Shown here in pieces: positions 44,514-54,094 of a stretch of DNA of 64,000 nt (position 1 is its first letter; each line of letters begins with the position of its first letter). The DNA comes from Anaerolineaceae bacterium (GTDB lineage Bacteria > Chloroflexota > Anaerolineae > Anaerolineales > Anaerolineaceae): assembly GCA_003524305.1 (NCBI GenBank), contig DQHW01000024.1, positions 117,511-181,510 on the forward strand, read 5' to 3'. The position numbers were made by a program, and so were the translations under genes. The notes beneath the pieces were generated by a model. The model had not been told where the DNA came from. It saw only the letters and a list, made by a program, of their open reading frames with translations, and made no database searches.

Positions 44514-45784
44514 TGAAAATAACTATTCTCAACGGAAATCCGCAGGAAAGCAGTTTTGATGCTTACCTGAAAGAGATTCAAGGGCAGCTTGAAGAAAAAG
44601 GAAGCCGGGTTAAGCATATCTTACTGCGCGGATTGCCTTTGAAATATTGCACAGGATGCTGGGGCTGTTGGGTAAAAACCCCAGGCAAGTGCCAGGCTGA
44701 CAACGCCTCACAAGAGATGGATGAAGTAATTATTAATTCAGATTTTGTCTTGTGGGCAGCGCCGATGAAAATGGGCTACCCGTCTGAGTTGCTCAAGATG
44801 GCCATGGATAAACATCTGCCGCTGATTCACCCCTATATGGAAGTGAACCATTTTGAGGCGCATCATCTGAAACGCTACGTCCGCTACCCACGCCTGGGAT
44901 TGCTGGTCGAAAAAGAAATCACTACAGATGATTTGGATCTCAAAATCACGACACAGATGTTTCAGCGCACAGCGCTCAACTTTAAATCCGGGTTGTACTT
45001 CAGTTTAACCAGTGATACGCCAGTTAGTGAATTGGTCGAAAATATATTGAACCTTTCTGTAAAACCCCTGGCCTTGCCCGCGACTCCCCGACCGACCGCT
45101 GGGGCAGCAATCAAACCGGTGAAAAGCATCACCCTTTTCAACGGTTCTCCGCGCGGCGAACGCGGAAACAGTGCGATCTTTTTGAAGAAATTGGCCGAGG
45201 GCTTTGGCGCTGAAAGCAAAATGGTCAACCTGGTCAATATCAACGCCACGACTGAACATGTACAAGCATTCCGCGAAGCCAAAGCGGTTTGGTTGGCCTT
45301 TCCATTATATACAGATTCGATGCCGGGTATCGTCAAACACTTTATTGAAGCGCTTGAACCACTGGTTGGTGTAGAAGGCAATCCGCCCATCGGGTTTATT
45401 GTGCAATCGGGCTTCCCTGAAGGCTTGCACTCCCGTTTTGTGGAGCGTTACCTCGAGAAATTGGCATCCCGGTTGGGATCGGTCTATCTTGGCACGATCG
45501 TCAAAGGCAACGGCGAAGGGGTGCGCATTATGCCGGATAACATGAACAAGAATTTATTTGATGGATTGAATTCGCTGGGGCGCAACCTGGCCAATGGAGA
45601 ATCACTCAATCCAACAACTTTGGCATCCATCGCCAAACCTGAAAGTTATCCAAAGATATTGGCACCTGTCTTCAAATTGTTTTTGAAGCTGCCCATTGCG
45701 CACTTTTACTTTGATGAGATGCTGAAAAAGAATGATGTTTTTGAAAAACGATTTGACCGACCATTTATGAAAGCGGACAAATGA
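44513..45784 (+). CDS. Double flavodoxin-fold NAD(P)H-dependent oxidoreductase
   Basis: 423 residues made of two consecutive flavodoxin-like domains, each with a phosphate-binding loop: ILNGNPQESSFDAYL at the N-terminus and LFNGSPRGERGNSAIFLKK near 205. The first has a cysteine pair motif, YCTGCWGCWVKTPGKC, as in NADPH-dependent FMN/iron-sulfur flavoproteins, and WAAPMKMGYPS; the second has AFPLYTDSMPG. A fused pair is less common than single domains. It overlaps the Fe-S gene by one base and the next gene by four. A redox partnership with the membrane ferredoxin is likely; the final substrate is unknown. Confidence 0.8.
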   Translation: MKITILNGNPQESSFDAYLKEIQGQLEEKGSRVKHILLRGLPLKYCTGCWGCWVKTPGKCQADNASQEMDEVIINSDFVLWAAPMKMGYPSELLKMAMDKHLPLIHPYMEVNHFEAHHLKRYVRYPRLGLLVEKEITTDDLDLKITTQMFQRTALNFKSGLYFSLTSDTPVSELVENILNLSVKPLALPATPRPTAGAAIKPVKSITLFNGSPRGERGNSAIFLKKLAEGFGAESKMVNLVNINATTEHVQAFREAKAVWLAFPLYTDSMPGIVKHFIEALEPLVGVEGNPPIGFIVQSGFPEGLHSRFVERYLEKLASRLGSVYLGTIVKGNGEGVRIMPDNMNKNLFDGLNSLGRNLANGESLNPTTLASIAKPESYPKILAPVFKLFLKLPIAHFYFDEMLKKNDVFEKRFDRPFMKADK

Positions 45785-46248
45785 ATTTCGATATTCGATT
45801 ACTCAACTGCCTGTGGTTGATGCTTCCGCTGCTGGTTTGGAATATCATCCTCGGCCCGCGAATGATGGATACCCGCATTACCTCTGACCTCCACTCCCCC
45901 AAGTGGCTGCTGATGGCAGAAAACGTGGTGCGCATCTTCGTTTTTGTGCTGCCCCTGTTGCTGCCGTTGCATTTAAAAGATATCACCAGTAATACTGGAT
46001 TGTGGATTTACATTATCGGAACACTGATCTACTTTGCCTCCTGGCTCCCCCTTCTTTTTGCGCCGCAATCCGTGTGGAGTAACAGCGCTGCTGGATTGCT
46101 GGCTCCAAGATTGACACCGTACCTTTCATTTCTGGGTGTGGCCATCATCGGACAAAGTTGGTTATATGCTGTAATAGCAGGTTTTTTCATCATTCTCCAC
46201 ACCTGGCATGGTGTGCAGAACCTTCAAAAATTGAAAAAATCAGCTTGA
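45781..46248 (+). CDS. Four-helix membrane protein of the redox operon
   Basis: 155 residues with about four or five hydrophobic segments and short loops. The start overlaps the upstream stop (ATGA), so it is translationally coupled to the flavodoxin-fold gene. No family is recognised; a His/Trp-rich end (LHTWHGVQNLQ) might bind a cofactor, but this is speculation. It probably anchors or partners the reductase. Confidence 0.65.
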   Translation: MNFDIRLLNCLWLMLPLLVWNIILGPRMMDTRITSDLHSPKWLLMAENVVRIFVFVLPLLLPLHLKDITSNTGLWIYIIGTLIYFASWLPLLFAPQSVWSNSAAGLLAPRLTPYLSFLGVAIIGQSWLYAVIAGFFIILHTWHGVQNLQKLKKSA

Positions 46249-46328
46249 CTTGACTGAAATACTCACTGTAAAAGAAATTGTCCTCAATCAATCAACCGAC
46301 CGCTCTCCTTTGAGGGGTCTAAATTATT

Positions 46329-46348
46329 CATCAGGTGAATGCCTGATG
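46329..46348. terminator. Short hairpin after the redox operon
   Basis: CATCAGG (46329-46335) pairs with CCTGATG (46342-46348) over a 6-base loop. There is no T run, so terminator function is uncertain. Confidence 0.35.
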
Positions 46349-46359
46349 GAGTGATTGCG

Positions 46360-46548
46360 CTATCCAAGAGGACTCATGCGAATCAAGAAAATTAAACCCA
46401 AAGGACAAAGGCTTGAGAGCAAGGCATACTTCACTGGCTTTTTGAGAAGCGCCAACGTTAATACAACCACTGGCGCAAATGAAATGATCAAATAAATCGC
46501 GACCAATATTAAGATATGCACGAAATTGCTTATTCTTAGCTGGCCCAT
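46360..46548 (-). CDS. Possible small membrane protein
   Basis: About 62 residues with two well-formed hydrophobic helices (VHILILVAIYLIISFAPVVVL and a second ending before RMSPLG) joined by a KKP turn. No ribosome-binding site and no family are apparent. The helical pattern is protein-like, but chance is not excluded. Confidence 0.3.
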   Translation of the reverse strand: MGQLRISNFVHILILVAIYLIISFAPVVVLTLALLKKPVKYALLSSLCPLGLIFLIRMSPLG

Positions 46549-46841
46549 CAATTAATTAGCGTTAGCTCTATTGTGTTTGATGAGATGTGTTTACCTGGCG
46601 TAATATTCTGAATCGCATGAAATGATCGATATATTCGAAGTATGGATGCCCAGAAAATGCTATACTGTTAATAGAATTACCAAATTTTTTTGACAGTTTA
46701 ACATAAATGAATGTGTTTTTATTGTTTATCCAGGAATTTAGGAATAATGAATAATAAGATGATTTAATTTTAATAAACCAGATTATTGTTGCATTACTTG
46801 GTAACACCGAAATTAAAGGTACTGGTGGGAAAAGAGGAGTA

Positions 46842-49800
46842 ATGAAAAGAAATAGCTTTTTATTACTTACATTAGGGCTTTTATTGGCCTCTTTTTTTGT
46901 GGCGTGCAATATAAAAACGGGCACTCAAGTACAAACCAGAAGTGCCAGTACCTCTGAGACAACTCTACTTTTTCTTGGCAATAAAAATATCGCTCCAGTA
47001 GTATTTTTGGATGGAAATACGCCTTCTGGAGTTGCGATTGATATCGTTGTTGAGCTTGCAGAACATATACAACAACCTATTGAAATCAAAGTCATGGATT
47101 GGTCAGAGGCACAAGCTCTTGTTGCCAATAGCGAAGCAGATGCATTAATTCAAATAAATCCAACTGAAGAACGAAAAATAATATATGATTTTTCAGATAC
47201 TTTTCTAGTGTCAGAATTTTCGATTTTTACCAGCACAGAGAGAACAGGTATTTCGGGTTGCTCAAGTCTGCGCGGTCTACGGGTTGGCGTCGAAAACGGA
47301 GGACTACCCCAACAAGTCTTGCAGAAAGACAATAAGATTCTATTAACCATCATACCAAATTTCGTTGAAGGGTTTAAACAAATAAATGATGGTTCACTCG
47401 ATGCCATTGTCGTGGATTACAGAGTTGGCTCATACATAATTGCTGAAAATAATATTCGGAATATTAAAGTAACCGGCAGCCCAATCGCAACTTCAAATTC
47501 TTCGATTGCGGTAAAAAAGGGAAACACAGAATTACTCAATGAAATCAACAATGCATTGCAAATTATTAAATCGGATGGCACTTACCAGAAAATATTAGAC
47601 AAATGGAAACCAACAGAAGTTGTTTTTCTTACCCAAGAGCAAATAACAAAAAGGGTTTATCAAGTTACTTTGTTGATTGTATTTATATTGTTCTTAATAA
47701 CAATTGCGTGGGTATTAGCTTCAAGAAAAGAAATAACCAGAAGAAAAGCTTCAGAAGAAAAGGTTAAAGACCAATATTTCACGTTAAGAAGCATTATTGA
47801 TAGAGAAAACGCGCTTATTTTTTCAGTAAACCGAAATTATCTTTATACAAGTTTTAATAACGAGCATGCAGCCGTCATGAAAGAGATTTATGGTGCTGAG
47901 ATCGAAATCGGTCACAGTATTTTAGAGTACATGACTGTTATAGAAGACCGTGAGAAAGCCAAGTGCAATATTGACCGAGCACTTGCTGGAGAGCAACATG
48001 TTGACGAAGCTTTTTCAGGTGAAGAACAACGAGCAAGAAAATTTTTTGAAGTTACCCATTGTCCGATCAAGAATGAAACGGAAGAAGTCATCGGCGCTGC
48101 AGTAATGTCTCATGATGTAACCGAGCGCAAGCAAACGGAAGAAACGCTTAGAGAAAGCGAACGAAAATATCATGACATCTTCAACAATGTTGTCGATGGA
48201 CTATATCTGTTGGATGTCACTGAAGACGGTCATTTCCGCACAATAGAAGTTAATCCTGCTCTTGAACGAATGACCGGTATTCCACGCTCCCAATCCGTAG
48301 GAAAAGTTCAGGAAGAAATCGTGCCTGAAGAGGTTGCCCGCCAGGTAAACGCAAAATATCGCCACTGTGTGGACGTGGGTCAACCCATTGAAGAGGAAGT
48401 GGAACTAGAGTTGCCTTCCGGGCGGCATATTTTTCATTCAACCCTAATCCCCGCAAGCGATGAAACCGGTCGTATCACTCGCATAATCGGTATTTCTTTG
48501 GATATCACTGACCGGGTTCATGCTGAAAAAGAGCTTCGAATAAGTGAAGAACGTTACAGAATGGCACAAGCAATAAGTCATGTCGGCAATTGGGAATATA
48601 ACCTTCAAACAACAGAATTCTGGGGATCTGATGAAGCCAAACGACTTTATGGTTTTGATCCAAATCAAGAAAACTTTTCAACTGATGAGGTTGAGAAGTG
48701 CATTACTGATAGGAAAAGAGTTCATCAAGCACTCATAGATTTAATTGAGACTGAAAAACCCTATAATTTGGAATTTGAAATCATTCCCATTAATTCTTCA
48801 ATGCCGAAGGTCATTGCCTCTATCGCAGAATTACAAAAAGATGAAAATGGCATTCCCGTAAAGGTTTTAGGGGTAGTTCATGATATTACTGAACGTAAAC
48901 TGGCCGAAGAAAGGTTGCTTCAAAGTGAAGAACGTTTCCGTCGATTGGCTGAAAACGCCCGGGATGTGATATACAGAATGTCAATACCCACTAAGAAATA
49001 TGAATATGTAAGTCCGGCAGCATTATCAGTTTTAGGATATTTGCCGGAAGAATTTTATCGGTCTCCAATACTATTCAAACAAGGCATTCATCCAGATTGG
49101 CAAAATTATTTCGAAGAACAGTGGACAAACTTAATTAATGGCGAGATGCCTCCAACCTATGAATATCAGTTTATTCATAAATCAGGAGAAATTCGTTGGA
49201 TGAATCAACGCAACATTTTGGTGCGCGATCATAAAGGAAAACCGATTGCAATCGAAGGAATTGTCACCGATATCACTCAACGCAAGCAAGCAGAAGAGGA
49301 ACGCAAAGCGCACATTCGATTTCTAGAAAACCTTGTGCTGGTTGATCAAGCGATCAAGCTGGATACAAATGTTAATAAAATGCTGTGGAATACAGTTAAA
49401 ACGGTTTTTTCGATTTTCGATTGCGACCGTGCCTGGCTCTTTTATCCGTGCGATCCCGATGTACCGTCTTTCCGCGTACCCGTGGAAATCACCAAGCCTG
49501 AATATCCAGGTGCCAATATCCTGGATATTGACGTGCCGATGTCTCCAGACATGGCCCAGAATTTACGCGAGGCTCTGGCGTCGGATGACCCGGTGATATA
49601 CATCACAGGGACGGAAAAACCTGTTAACAAAGTAAGCGCCGGGCAATTCGGCGTTCAGTCTCAGATGTTTGTTGCCCTTTATCCAAAAGTAGGCAAGCCC
49701 TGGGTGTTGGGTATGCACCAGTGTTCTTATCCTCGCGTCTGGTCTAGTGAAGAAAAAACCCTCTTTAAGGAGATTAGCCGCCGGATTTCTGATGGACTCA

Positions 49801-50942
49801 CTAGTGTCCTCTATCTTCGCGATCTGCAAGAAAGCGAGACTAAGTACCGACGCATTATAGATACTGCTGCAGAAGGTATCATTGTGGGTAGACCGGATGG
49901 TCTGATTGCATCTTCAAATGCCAGAATGGCAGAATTGCTTGGCTACTCTGGTGAAGAATTGGTCAATCGGTCAATAACTGATTTCATGTTCGAGGAGGAT
50001 TTTGCTGATCATAGGGGTAATATTGAGAATCGTCGTCAAGGTATCTCAGACTCCTACGAACGGAGGTTCCAACGTAAAGATGGCAATATATTATGGACTC
50101 AAGTATCTGCAACACCACTTTATGATGATAATAATCAATATATTGGCTCCTTTGCAATGTATACTGACATAACTGATCGCAAACGAACAGAAGAAGAAAT
50201 CAACAAACTCAATCAGGAGCTTGAACAGCGGGTTGCCGACCGTACCGCTCAATTAGAAGCTGCGAACAAGGAATTGGAATCCTTCGCCCATTCTGTCTCT
50301 CATGACCTGCGAGCGCCCTTACGGCATATTGATGGGTACATTGAAATGTTGCAAAGTAGCACCAACAACATCCTCAGTGAAAAATCTCAGAGTTACATGA
50401 AGATAATTTCAAGCTCGGCAAAGAAAATGGGAATGCTTATTGATGATCTTCTATCCTTCTCACGCATGGGACGTAGTGAAATGTTTAAATCAGAGATTGA
50501 TTTGACTAGTCTGGTTCAGGATGTGATAAAGGAATACGAACCCGAAACTGCAGGCAGGAATATTAGATGGAAAATTACACCGCTTCCTTTGGTCACGGGC
50601 GATCAAGCCCTGCTGCGTATCGTGTTGGTTAATCTAATCCTAAATGCATTGAAGTTCACTCGTTCGTGCAAGATCACCCGAATCGAGATTGGATGCGAAG
50701 AGAGAAATGAAAATGAAGTTGTAATATTCGTGCGTGATAATGGTGTTGGTTTTGACATGAAATATGCCGATAAACTTTTTGGTGTTTTTCAGCGTTTACA
50801 CCGGCAGGAGGATTTTGAAGGTACTGGAATTGGTCTTGCGAATATTCGACGAATTATCAGCCGCCATGGCGGTAGAACCTGGGCAGAAGGAAAGGTAAAT
50901 AAAGGCGCTATTTTTTATTTCTCTCTCCCAATCAAAAAATAG
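46842..50942 (+). CDS. Multi-PAS sensor histidine kinase with extracellular solute-binding domain
   Basis: 1366 residues. The signal peptide carries a lipobox-like FFVAC (Cys22). A family-3 solute-binding domain follows at about 40-268 (IAPVVFLDGNTPSGVAIDIV, LRGLRVGVENGG, DAIVVDYRVG), then one membrane helix (about 275-297). Inside are four PAS domains (about 310-830), a GAF domain (about 835-990) and another PAS (about 995-1115). A coiled coil (ELEQRVADRTAQLEAANKEL) leads to HisKA with the phospho-histidine in SVSHDLRAPLRH. The ATPase has N-box NLILNALKFT, DNGVGFD and GTGIGLAN. It should sense an amino-acid-like ligand outside plus cytosolic cues. No receiver domain is present, and a response regulator gene follows nine bases later. 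Confidence 0.92.
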   Translation: MKRNSFLLLTLGLLLASFFVACNIKTGTQVQTRSASTSETTLLFLGNKNIAPVVFLDGNTPSGVAIDIVVELAEHIQQPIEIKVMDWSEAQALVANSEADALIQINPTEERKIIYDFSDTFLVSEFSIFTSTERTGISGCSSLRGLRVGVENGGLPQQVLQKDNKILLTIIPNFVEGFKQINDGSLDAIVVDYRVGSYIIAENNIRNIKVTGSPIATSNSSIAVKKGNTELLNEINNALQIIKSDGTYQKILDKWKPTEVVFLTQEQITKRVYQVTLLIVFILFLITIAWVLASRKEITRRKASEEKVKDQYFTLRSIIDRENALIFSVNRNYLYTSFNNEHAAVMKEIYGAEIEIGHSILEYMTVIEDREKAKCNIDRALAGEQHVDEAFSGEEQRARKFFEVTHCPIKNETEEVIGAAVMSHDVTERKQTEETLRESERKYHDIFNNVVDGLYLLDVTEDGHFRTIEVNPALERMTGIPRSQSVGKVQEEIVPEEVARQVNAKYRHCVDVGQPIEEEVELELPSGRHIFHSTLIPASDETGRITRIIGISLDITDRVHAEKELRISEERYRMAQAISHVGNWEYNLQTTEFWGSDEAKRLYGFDPNQENFSTDEVEKCITDRKRVHQALIDLIETEKPYNLEFEIIPINSSMPKVIASIAELQKDENGIPVKVLGVVHDITERKLAEERLLQSEERFRRLAENARDVIYRMSIPTKKYEYVSPAALSVLGYLPEEFYRSPILFKQGIHPDWQNYFEEQWTNLINGEMPPTYEYQFIHKSGEIRWMNQRNILVRDHKGKPIAIEGIVTDITQRKQAEEERKAHIRFLENLVLVDQAIKLDTNVNKMLWNTVKTVFSIFDCDRAWLFYPCDPDVPSFRVPVEITKPEYPGANILDIDVPMSPDMAQNLREALASDDPVIYITGTEKPVNKVSAGQFGVQSQMFVALYPKVGKPWVLGMHQCSYPRVWSSEEKTLFKEISRRISDGLTSVLYLRDLQESETKYRRIIDTAAEGIIVGRPDGLIASSNARMAELLGYSGEELVNRSITDFMFEEDFADHRGNIENRRQGISDSYERRFQRKDGNILWTQVSATPLYDDNNQYIGSFAMYTDITDRKRTEEEINKLNQELEQRVADRTAQLEAANKELESFAHSVSHDLRAPLRHIDGYIEMLQSSTNNILSEKSQSYMKIISSSAKKMGMLIDDLLSFSRMGRSEMFKSEIDLTSLVQDVIKEYEPETAGRNIRWKITPLPLVTGDQALLRIVLVNLILNALKFTRSCKITRIEIGCEERNENEVVIFVRDNGVGFDMKYADKLFGVFQRLHRQEDFEGTGIGLANIRRIISRHGGRTWAEGKVNKGAIFYFSLPIKK

Positions 50943-50951
50943 GAGAATCTC

Positions 50952-51386
50952 TTGAAGGCATTTAAACGCATCCTGCTCGCAGAAGATGATCCAAATGATG
51001 TAGAGATGACTGTAAACGCGCTTAACTCCAAAAATCTGGTAAATGAAATTTGTGTTGTACGTGATGGTGTCGAAGCTTTGGACTATCTATATCACCAGGG
51101 AACTTTTTCGAAAAGAGCTGGTGGTAACCCGATTGTCATCCTGCTTGATTTGAAAATGCCGAAAATAGATGGCATAGAAGTTCTCAGAAAAATCAAATCC
51201 GATAAAGATCTTCAAATGATACCTGTGGTTATCCTGACATCTTCCAGTGAATCAAGTGATCTTGAGACTTGTTATCAACTGGGCGCAAATGCATATGTTG
51301 TAAAGCCGGTCAGATTTGCTGATTTTGTAGAAGCGGTCAAACAAATCGAGATTTTTTGGGCACTCATTAATGAAGCGCCTCCATGA
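50952..51386 (+). CDS. Stand-alone response regulator receiver (Rcp1/CheY type)
   Basis: 144 residues starting at TTG with AGGAG seven bases upstream. Acidic pocket AEDDPNDVE, phospho-acceptor Asp in ILLDLKMPKIDGIEVL, Ser/Thr in ILTSSSES and Lys in VVKPVRF. The insertion around YLYHQGTFSKRAGG is typical of Rcp1-like receivers that pair with phytochrome-like or multi-PAS kinases. With no output domain, it probably relays phosphate from the upstream kinase. Confidence 0.9.
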   Translation: MKAFKRILLAEDDPNDVEMTVNALNSKNLVNEICVVRDGVEALDYLYHQGTFSKRAGGNPIVILLDLKMPKIDGIEVLRKIKSDKDLQMIPVVILTSSSESSDLETCYQLGANAYVVKPVRFADFVEAVKQIEIFWALINEAPP

Positions 51387-51700
51387 TTGAAAAGAAATAA
51401 TGATCATGAAAAATCACAATATTAACAAAAACGAAATGAAAAACAATTTCTAATCTTGCAAATCTCATTATTTGTATCTAGTTGCATTTAAATCACATTT
51501 GATCAAACACAGGTATTGATAACCTTAAAGATTATCAATTTTTTTGTAAATTTTAGAATTCTCGAAAGTAATTTTTTACTCCCGAACATCAAATATTGCC
51601 CATAAGTTTCTTATTTATTTAGATTTTATTGAGGTTATTTCTGTACAATGAATCTACGTTTCTTAGAATTAATTCACTAAGGAATTAAGTTGAGGTTTCC
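51387..51700. other. AT-rich intergenic region
   Basis: No gene. It presumably contains the promoter of the receiver-kinase gene (a TACAAT box lies near 51645) and TGAGGT just before its GTG start. Confidence 0.4.
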
Positions 51701-53221
51701 GTGGGGCGCCATTTGAGAGTATTAATCGTTGAGGATTCCAAGGAAGATGCACTTACATTAACCCAAACCTTGCAGAAAAGCGGCTACGAAGTCGAGAGTG
51801 AAATTGTTGACACAGCAGTTTCGATGCGTACTGCCCTTGAAAAACAGAAATGGGATGTAATAATCTCTGACCATTCCATGCCGGAATTTGATGCCACACA
51901 TGCGCTGGAACTCGCAAAGGAAATGCGCCCCGATGTGCCATTTATTATTGTTTCTGGAGAAATAGACCTGAATTTGGCTGTATCCTTGATGCGGGCTGGC
52001 GCCAAAGATTACGTTCAAAAAAACGAAATATTGCGAATTTTGCCAGTAATTGAACGCGAATTGCTGGATTTTGATTTACGCCATGCCCAAAAAAAGGTGG
52101 AAACTGATCTCAAAAACTCAGAAACGCGGTACCGCCGCCTGTTTGAATCTGCACAAGATGGCATATTAATTCTTGACGCTGATTCCGGGTTGGTCATGGA
52201 TGTTAATCCCTTTTTGGTCGAGATGCTAAATTATTCAAAAGAAGAATTTATAGGAAAAGAATTATGGGAACTTGGGGCTTTTAAAGATGTGGAATCCTCC
52301 AAACAGGCATTCGTGGAATTGCAGAGTGAAGGTTTTATACGCTATGACAACCTTCCTTTGATCACCAAATATGGCAAACATAAAGCAGTTGAATTTGTCA
52401 GCAATGTCTACCTGGTTGATAAAATAAGAATTGCCCAATGCAACATCCGCGACATTACTGACCGTGAAAATTCTCTCATAGAGATCAACAAACTGAATAC
52501 AGATCTTGAACGCCGGGTCATGGAGCGTACTGCACAACTAGAATTTGCGAATAAGGAACTTGAATCGTTCAACTATTCTGTGTCACATGATTTACGGGCT
52601 CCATTAAGGCATGTCATCGGTTATGCCAACGCCTTGCAAGATGACAACAGTAATAATCAAAGTGTTGAAGGGTTGCGGCTTATTCAAAAAATTCGTGATT
52701 CCATTGCACGCATGGATGCATTGATCGAAGCATTGTTAGGATTATCGCAATTCACAAGATTCGTTTTAAAACAGGAACCTGTTAATCTGAGCGAAATTGC
52801 CAATCAAATCATTAGTGAGCTTAAACAGACCTCCCCTTCACGCAAGATCGATTTTTCAATCGCGCCAGGTGCCATTGCAATATGCGATGAACAATTAATC
52901 CGAATTGTGATGGAAAATTTATTAGGTAATGCCTGGAAATTCACAGCAAAAAGCGATAACGCTTTTATTGAATTTGGTTTTAAATCAAACGAAAATAACC
53001 GCATCTTTTATGTGCGAGATAATGGTGCTGGGTTCAATATGGAATATGCTGACAAGCTTTTTATAACATTTCAACGACTTCATAATGAAAAAGATTTTCC
53101 CGGCATCGGTATCGGCCTGGCAACCGTAGCGCGGATCATCCAAAGGCACGGCGGACGCGTTTGGACAGAAAGCGTTGTGAATAAGGGGGCGACCTTTTAC
53201 TTCACGTTAAGTCCTTCATAA
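51701..53221 (+). CDS. Receiver-PAS-histidine kinase hybrid
   Basis: 506 residues from a GTG start. The N-terminal receiver (about 1-125) has IVEDSKEDA, the acceptor Asp in IISDHSMPEFD, and DYVQKNE. A PAS domain follows (about 140-255), then a coiled coil, HisKA with SVSHDLRAPLRHV, and an ATPase (NLLGNAWKFT, DNGAGFN, GIGIGLAT). Its kinase core is closely similar to that of the 1366-residue protein, including ELESFxxSVSHDLRAPLRH. It has no membrane segment. A receiver in front of a kinase suggests it acts downstream in a phosphorelay with its two upstream neighbours. Confidence 0.9.
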   Translation: MGRHLRVLIVEDSKEDALTLTQTLQKSGYEVESEIVDTAVSMRTALEKQKWDVIISDHSMPEFDATHALELAKEMRPDVPFIIVSGEIDLNLAVSLMRAGAKDYVQKNEILRILPVIERELLDFDLRHAQKKVETDLKNSETRYRRLFESAQDGILILDADSGLVMDVNPFLVEMLNYSKEEFIGKELWELGAFKDVESSKQAFVELQSEGFIRYDNLPLITKYGKHKAVEFVSNVYLVDKIRIAQCNIRDITDRENSLIEINKLNTDLERRVMERTAQLEFANKELESFNYSVSHDLRAPLRHVIGYANALQDDNSNNQSVEGLRLIQKIRDSIARMDALIEALLGLSQFTRFVLKQEPVNLSEIANQIISELKQTSPSRKIDFSIAPGAIAICDEQLIRIVMENLLGNAWKFTAKSDNAFIEFGFKSNENNRIFYVRDNGAGFNMEYADKLFITFQRLHNEKDFPGIGIGLATVARIIQRHGGRVWTESVVNKGATFYFTLSPS

Positions 53222-53276
53222 TCAAATTCAACATACTTAAGTAACCCTAGCTACCTCCTCAACAAAGATCAGACCA

Positions 53277-53305
53277 GGGTCTTAGTCACTTTCAGACTAT
53301 GACCC
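53277..53305. terminator. Hairpin after the receiver-kinase gene
   Basis: An 11-bp stem with one mismatch (53277-53287 with 53295-53305) and a 7-base loop lies between the kinase gene and the ABC exporter operon. There is no long T run. Confidence 0.45.
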
Positions 53306-53368
53306 GATCTGCTATTACATATATTCTCTTATACTGCCAGTGTAAATCAAAAAGATAAAGAGGACACA

Positions 53369-54094
53369 ATGCAAATAGAGAATATGGTAGAAACCGATGA
53401 TATCCAAAGGGAATTGACTTCAAACGGTCGCGGGCTGCCCATCCTGCGGGGAATATCCTTTTCAGTAATGAGTGGAGAATGGGTCGCACTTACTGGCCCA
53501 TCTGGGTCAGGAAAATCAACCCTGCTGGGGATATTAGCAGGGATAGACCGGCCAACTTCTGGCAGCGTTAGAGTGGCAGGTTTTGAGATCACAAACCAAA
53601 CAGAAGGACAACTCGCTCATTTCCGCAATGAAATGATCGGTATCGTTTTTCAGTCGTTTAACCTGATCTCCACCATGACTGCACTTGAAAACGTGGAAGC
53701 TCCCATGTACATCCATCCCAACCGTCGCGAAGCCCGAGATCAATCCATGGATATGCTGCGCCAAGTCGGTTTGAGCGATCGTCTGCACCATCTGCCGCAT
53801 CAACTTTCAGGCGGTGAGCAACAGCGCGTGGCGATTGCCAGGGCGTTGGTAACGCGTCCACAGGTGCTGCTGGCGGATGAACCCACCGGCAACCTTGACA
53901 GCTCCACCAGCAAACAGGTAATGCAAATCATCGAAGATATGCACAGCCGCCTGAAGTTGACCATCATCGTCGTCACTCACGATGCCAGTATTGCGGCTCG
54001 TGCTGACCGCTGCCTGCATATGATGGATGGCAAATTGGCCAGCCCGGAACCTGTGCAACCTCCTCCGCTGTATTTCAAGAAGGCGTCAGCATGA
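53369..54094 (+). CDS. ABC exporter ATPase, LolD/MacB type
   Basis: 241 residues. Walker A is GPSGSGKST, the Q-loop is IVFQSFNLISTMTALENV, the signature is LSGGEQQRVAIARAL, and Walker B is LLADEPTGNLD followed by VVTHDASIA. This is the mechanotransmission subgroup that works with FtsX-like permeases. Its stop overlaps the permease start (ATGA). GAGGA precedes the ATG. Together with the following kinase and regulator it forms a likely envelope-stress or peptide-export system. Confidence 0.93.
   Translation: MQIENMVETDDIQRELTSNGRGLPILRGISFSVMSGEWVALTGPSGSGKSTLLGILAGIDRPTSGSVRVAGFEITNQTEGQLAHFRNEMIGIVFQSFNLISTMTALENVEAPMYIHPNRREARDQSMDMLRQVGLSDRLHHLPHQLSGGEQQRVAIARALVTRPQVLLADEPTGNLDSSTSKQVMQIIEDMHSRLKLTIIVVTHDASIAARADRCLHMMDGKLASPEPVQPPPLYFKKASA

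Larger units (their letters stand above)
46249..46841. other. Intergenic region with hairpin and possible small gene
   Basis: After the redox operon comes a short hairpin (46329-46348) and a possible small membrane peptide on the minus strand. The rest is AT-rich leader of the large kinase gene, with AGAGGAG just before 46842. Confidence 0.4.
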
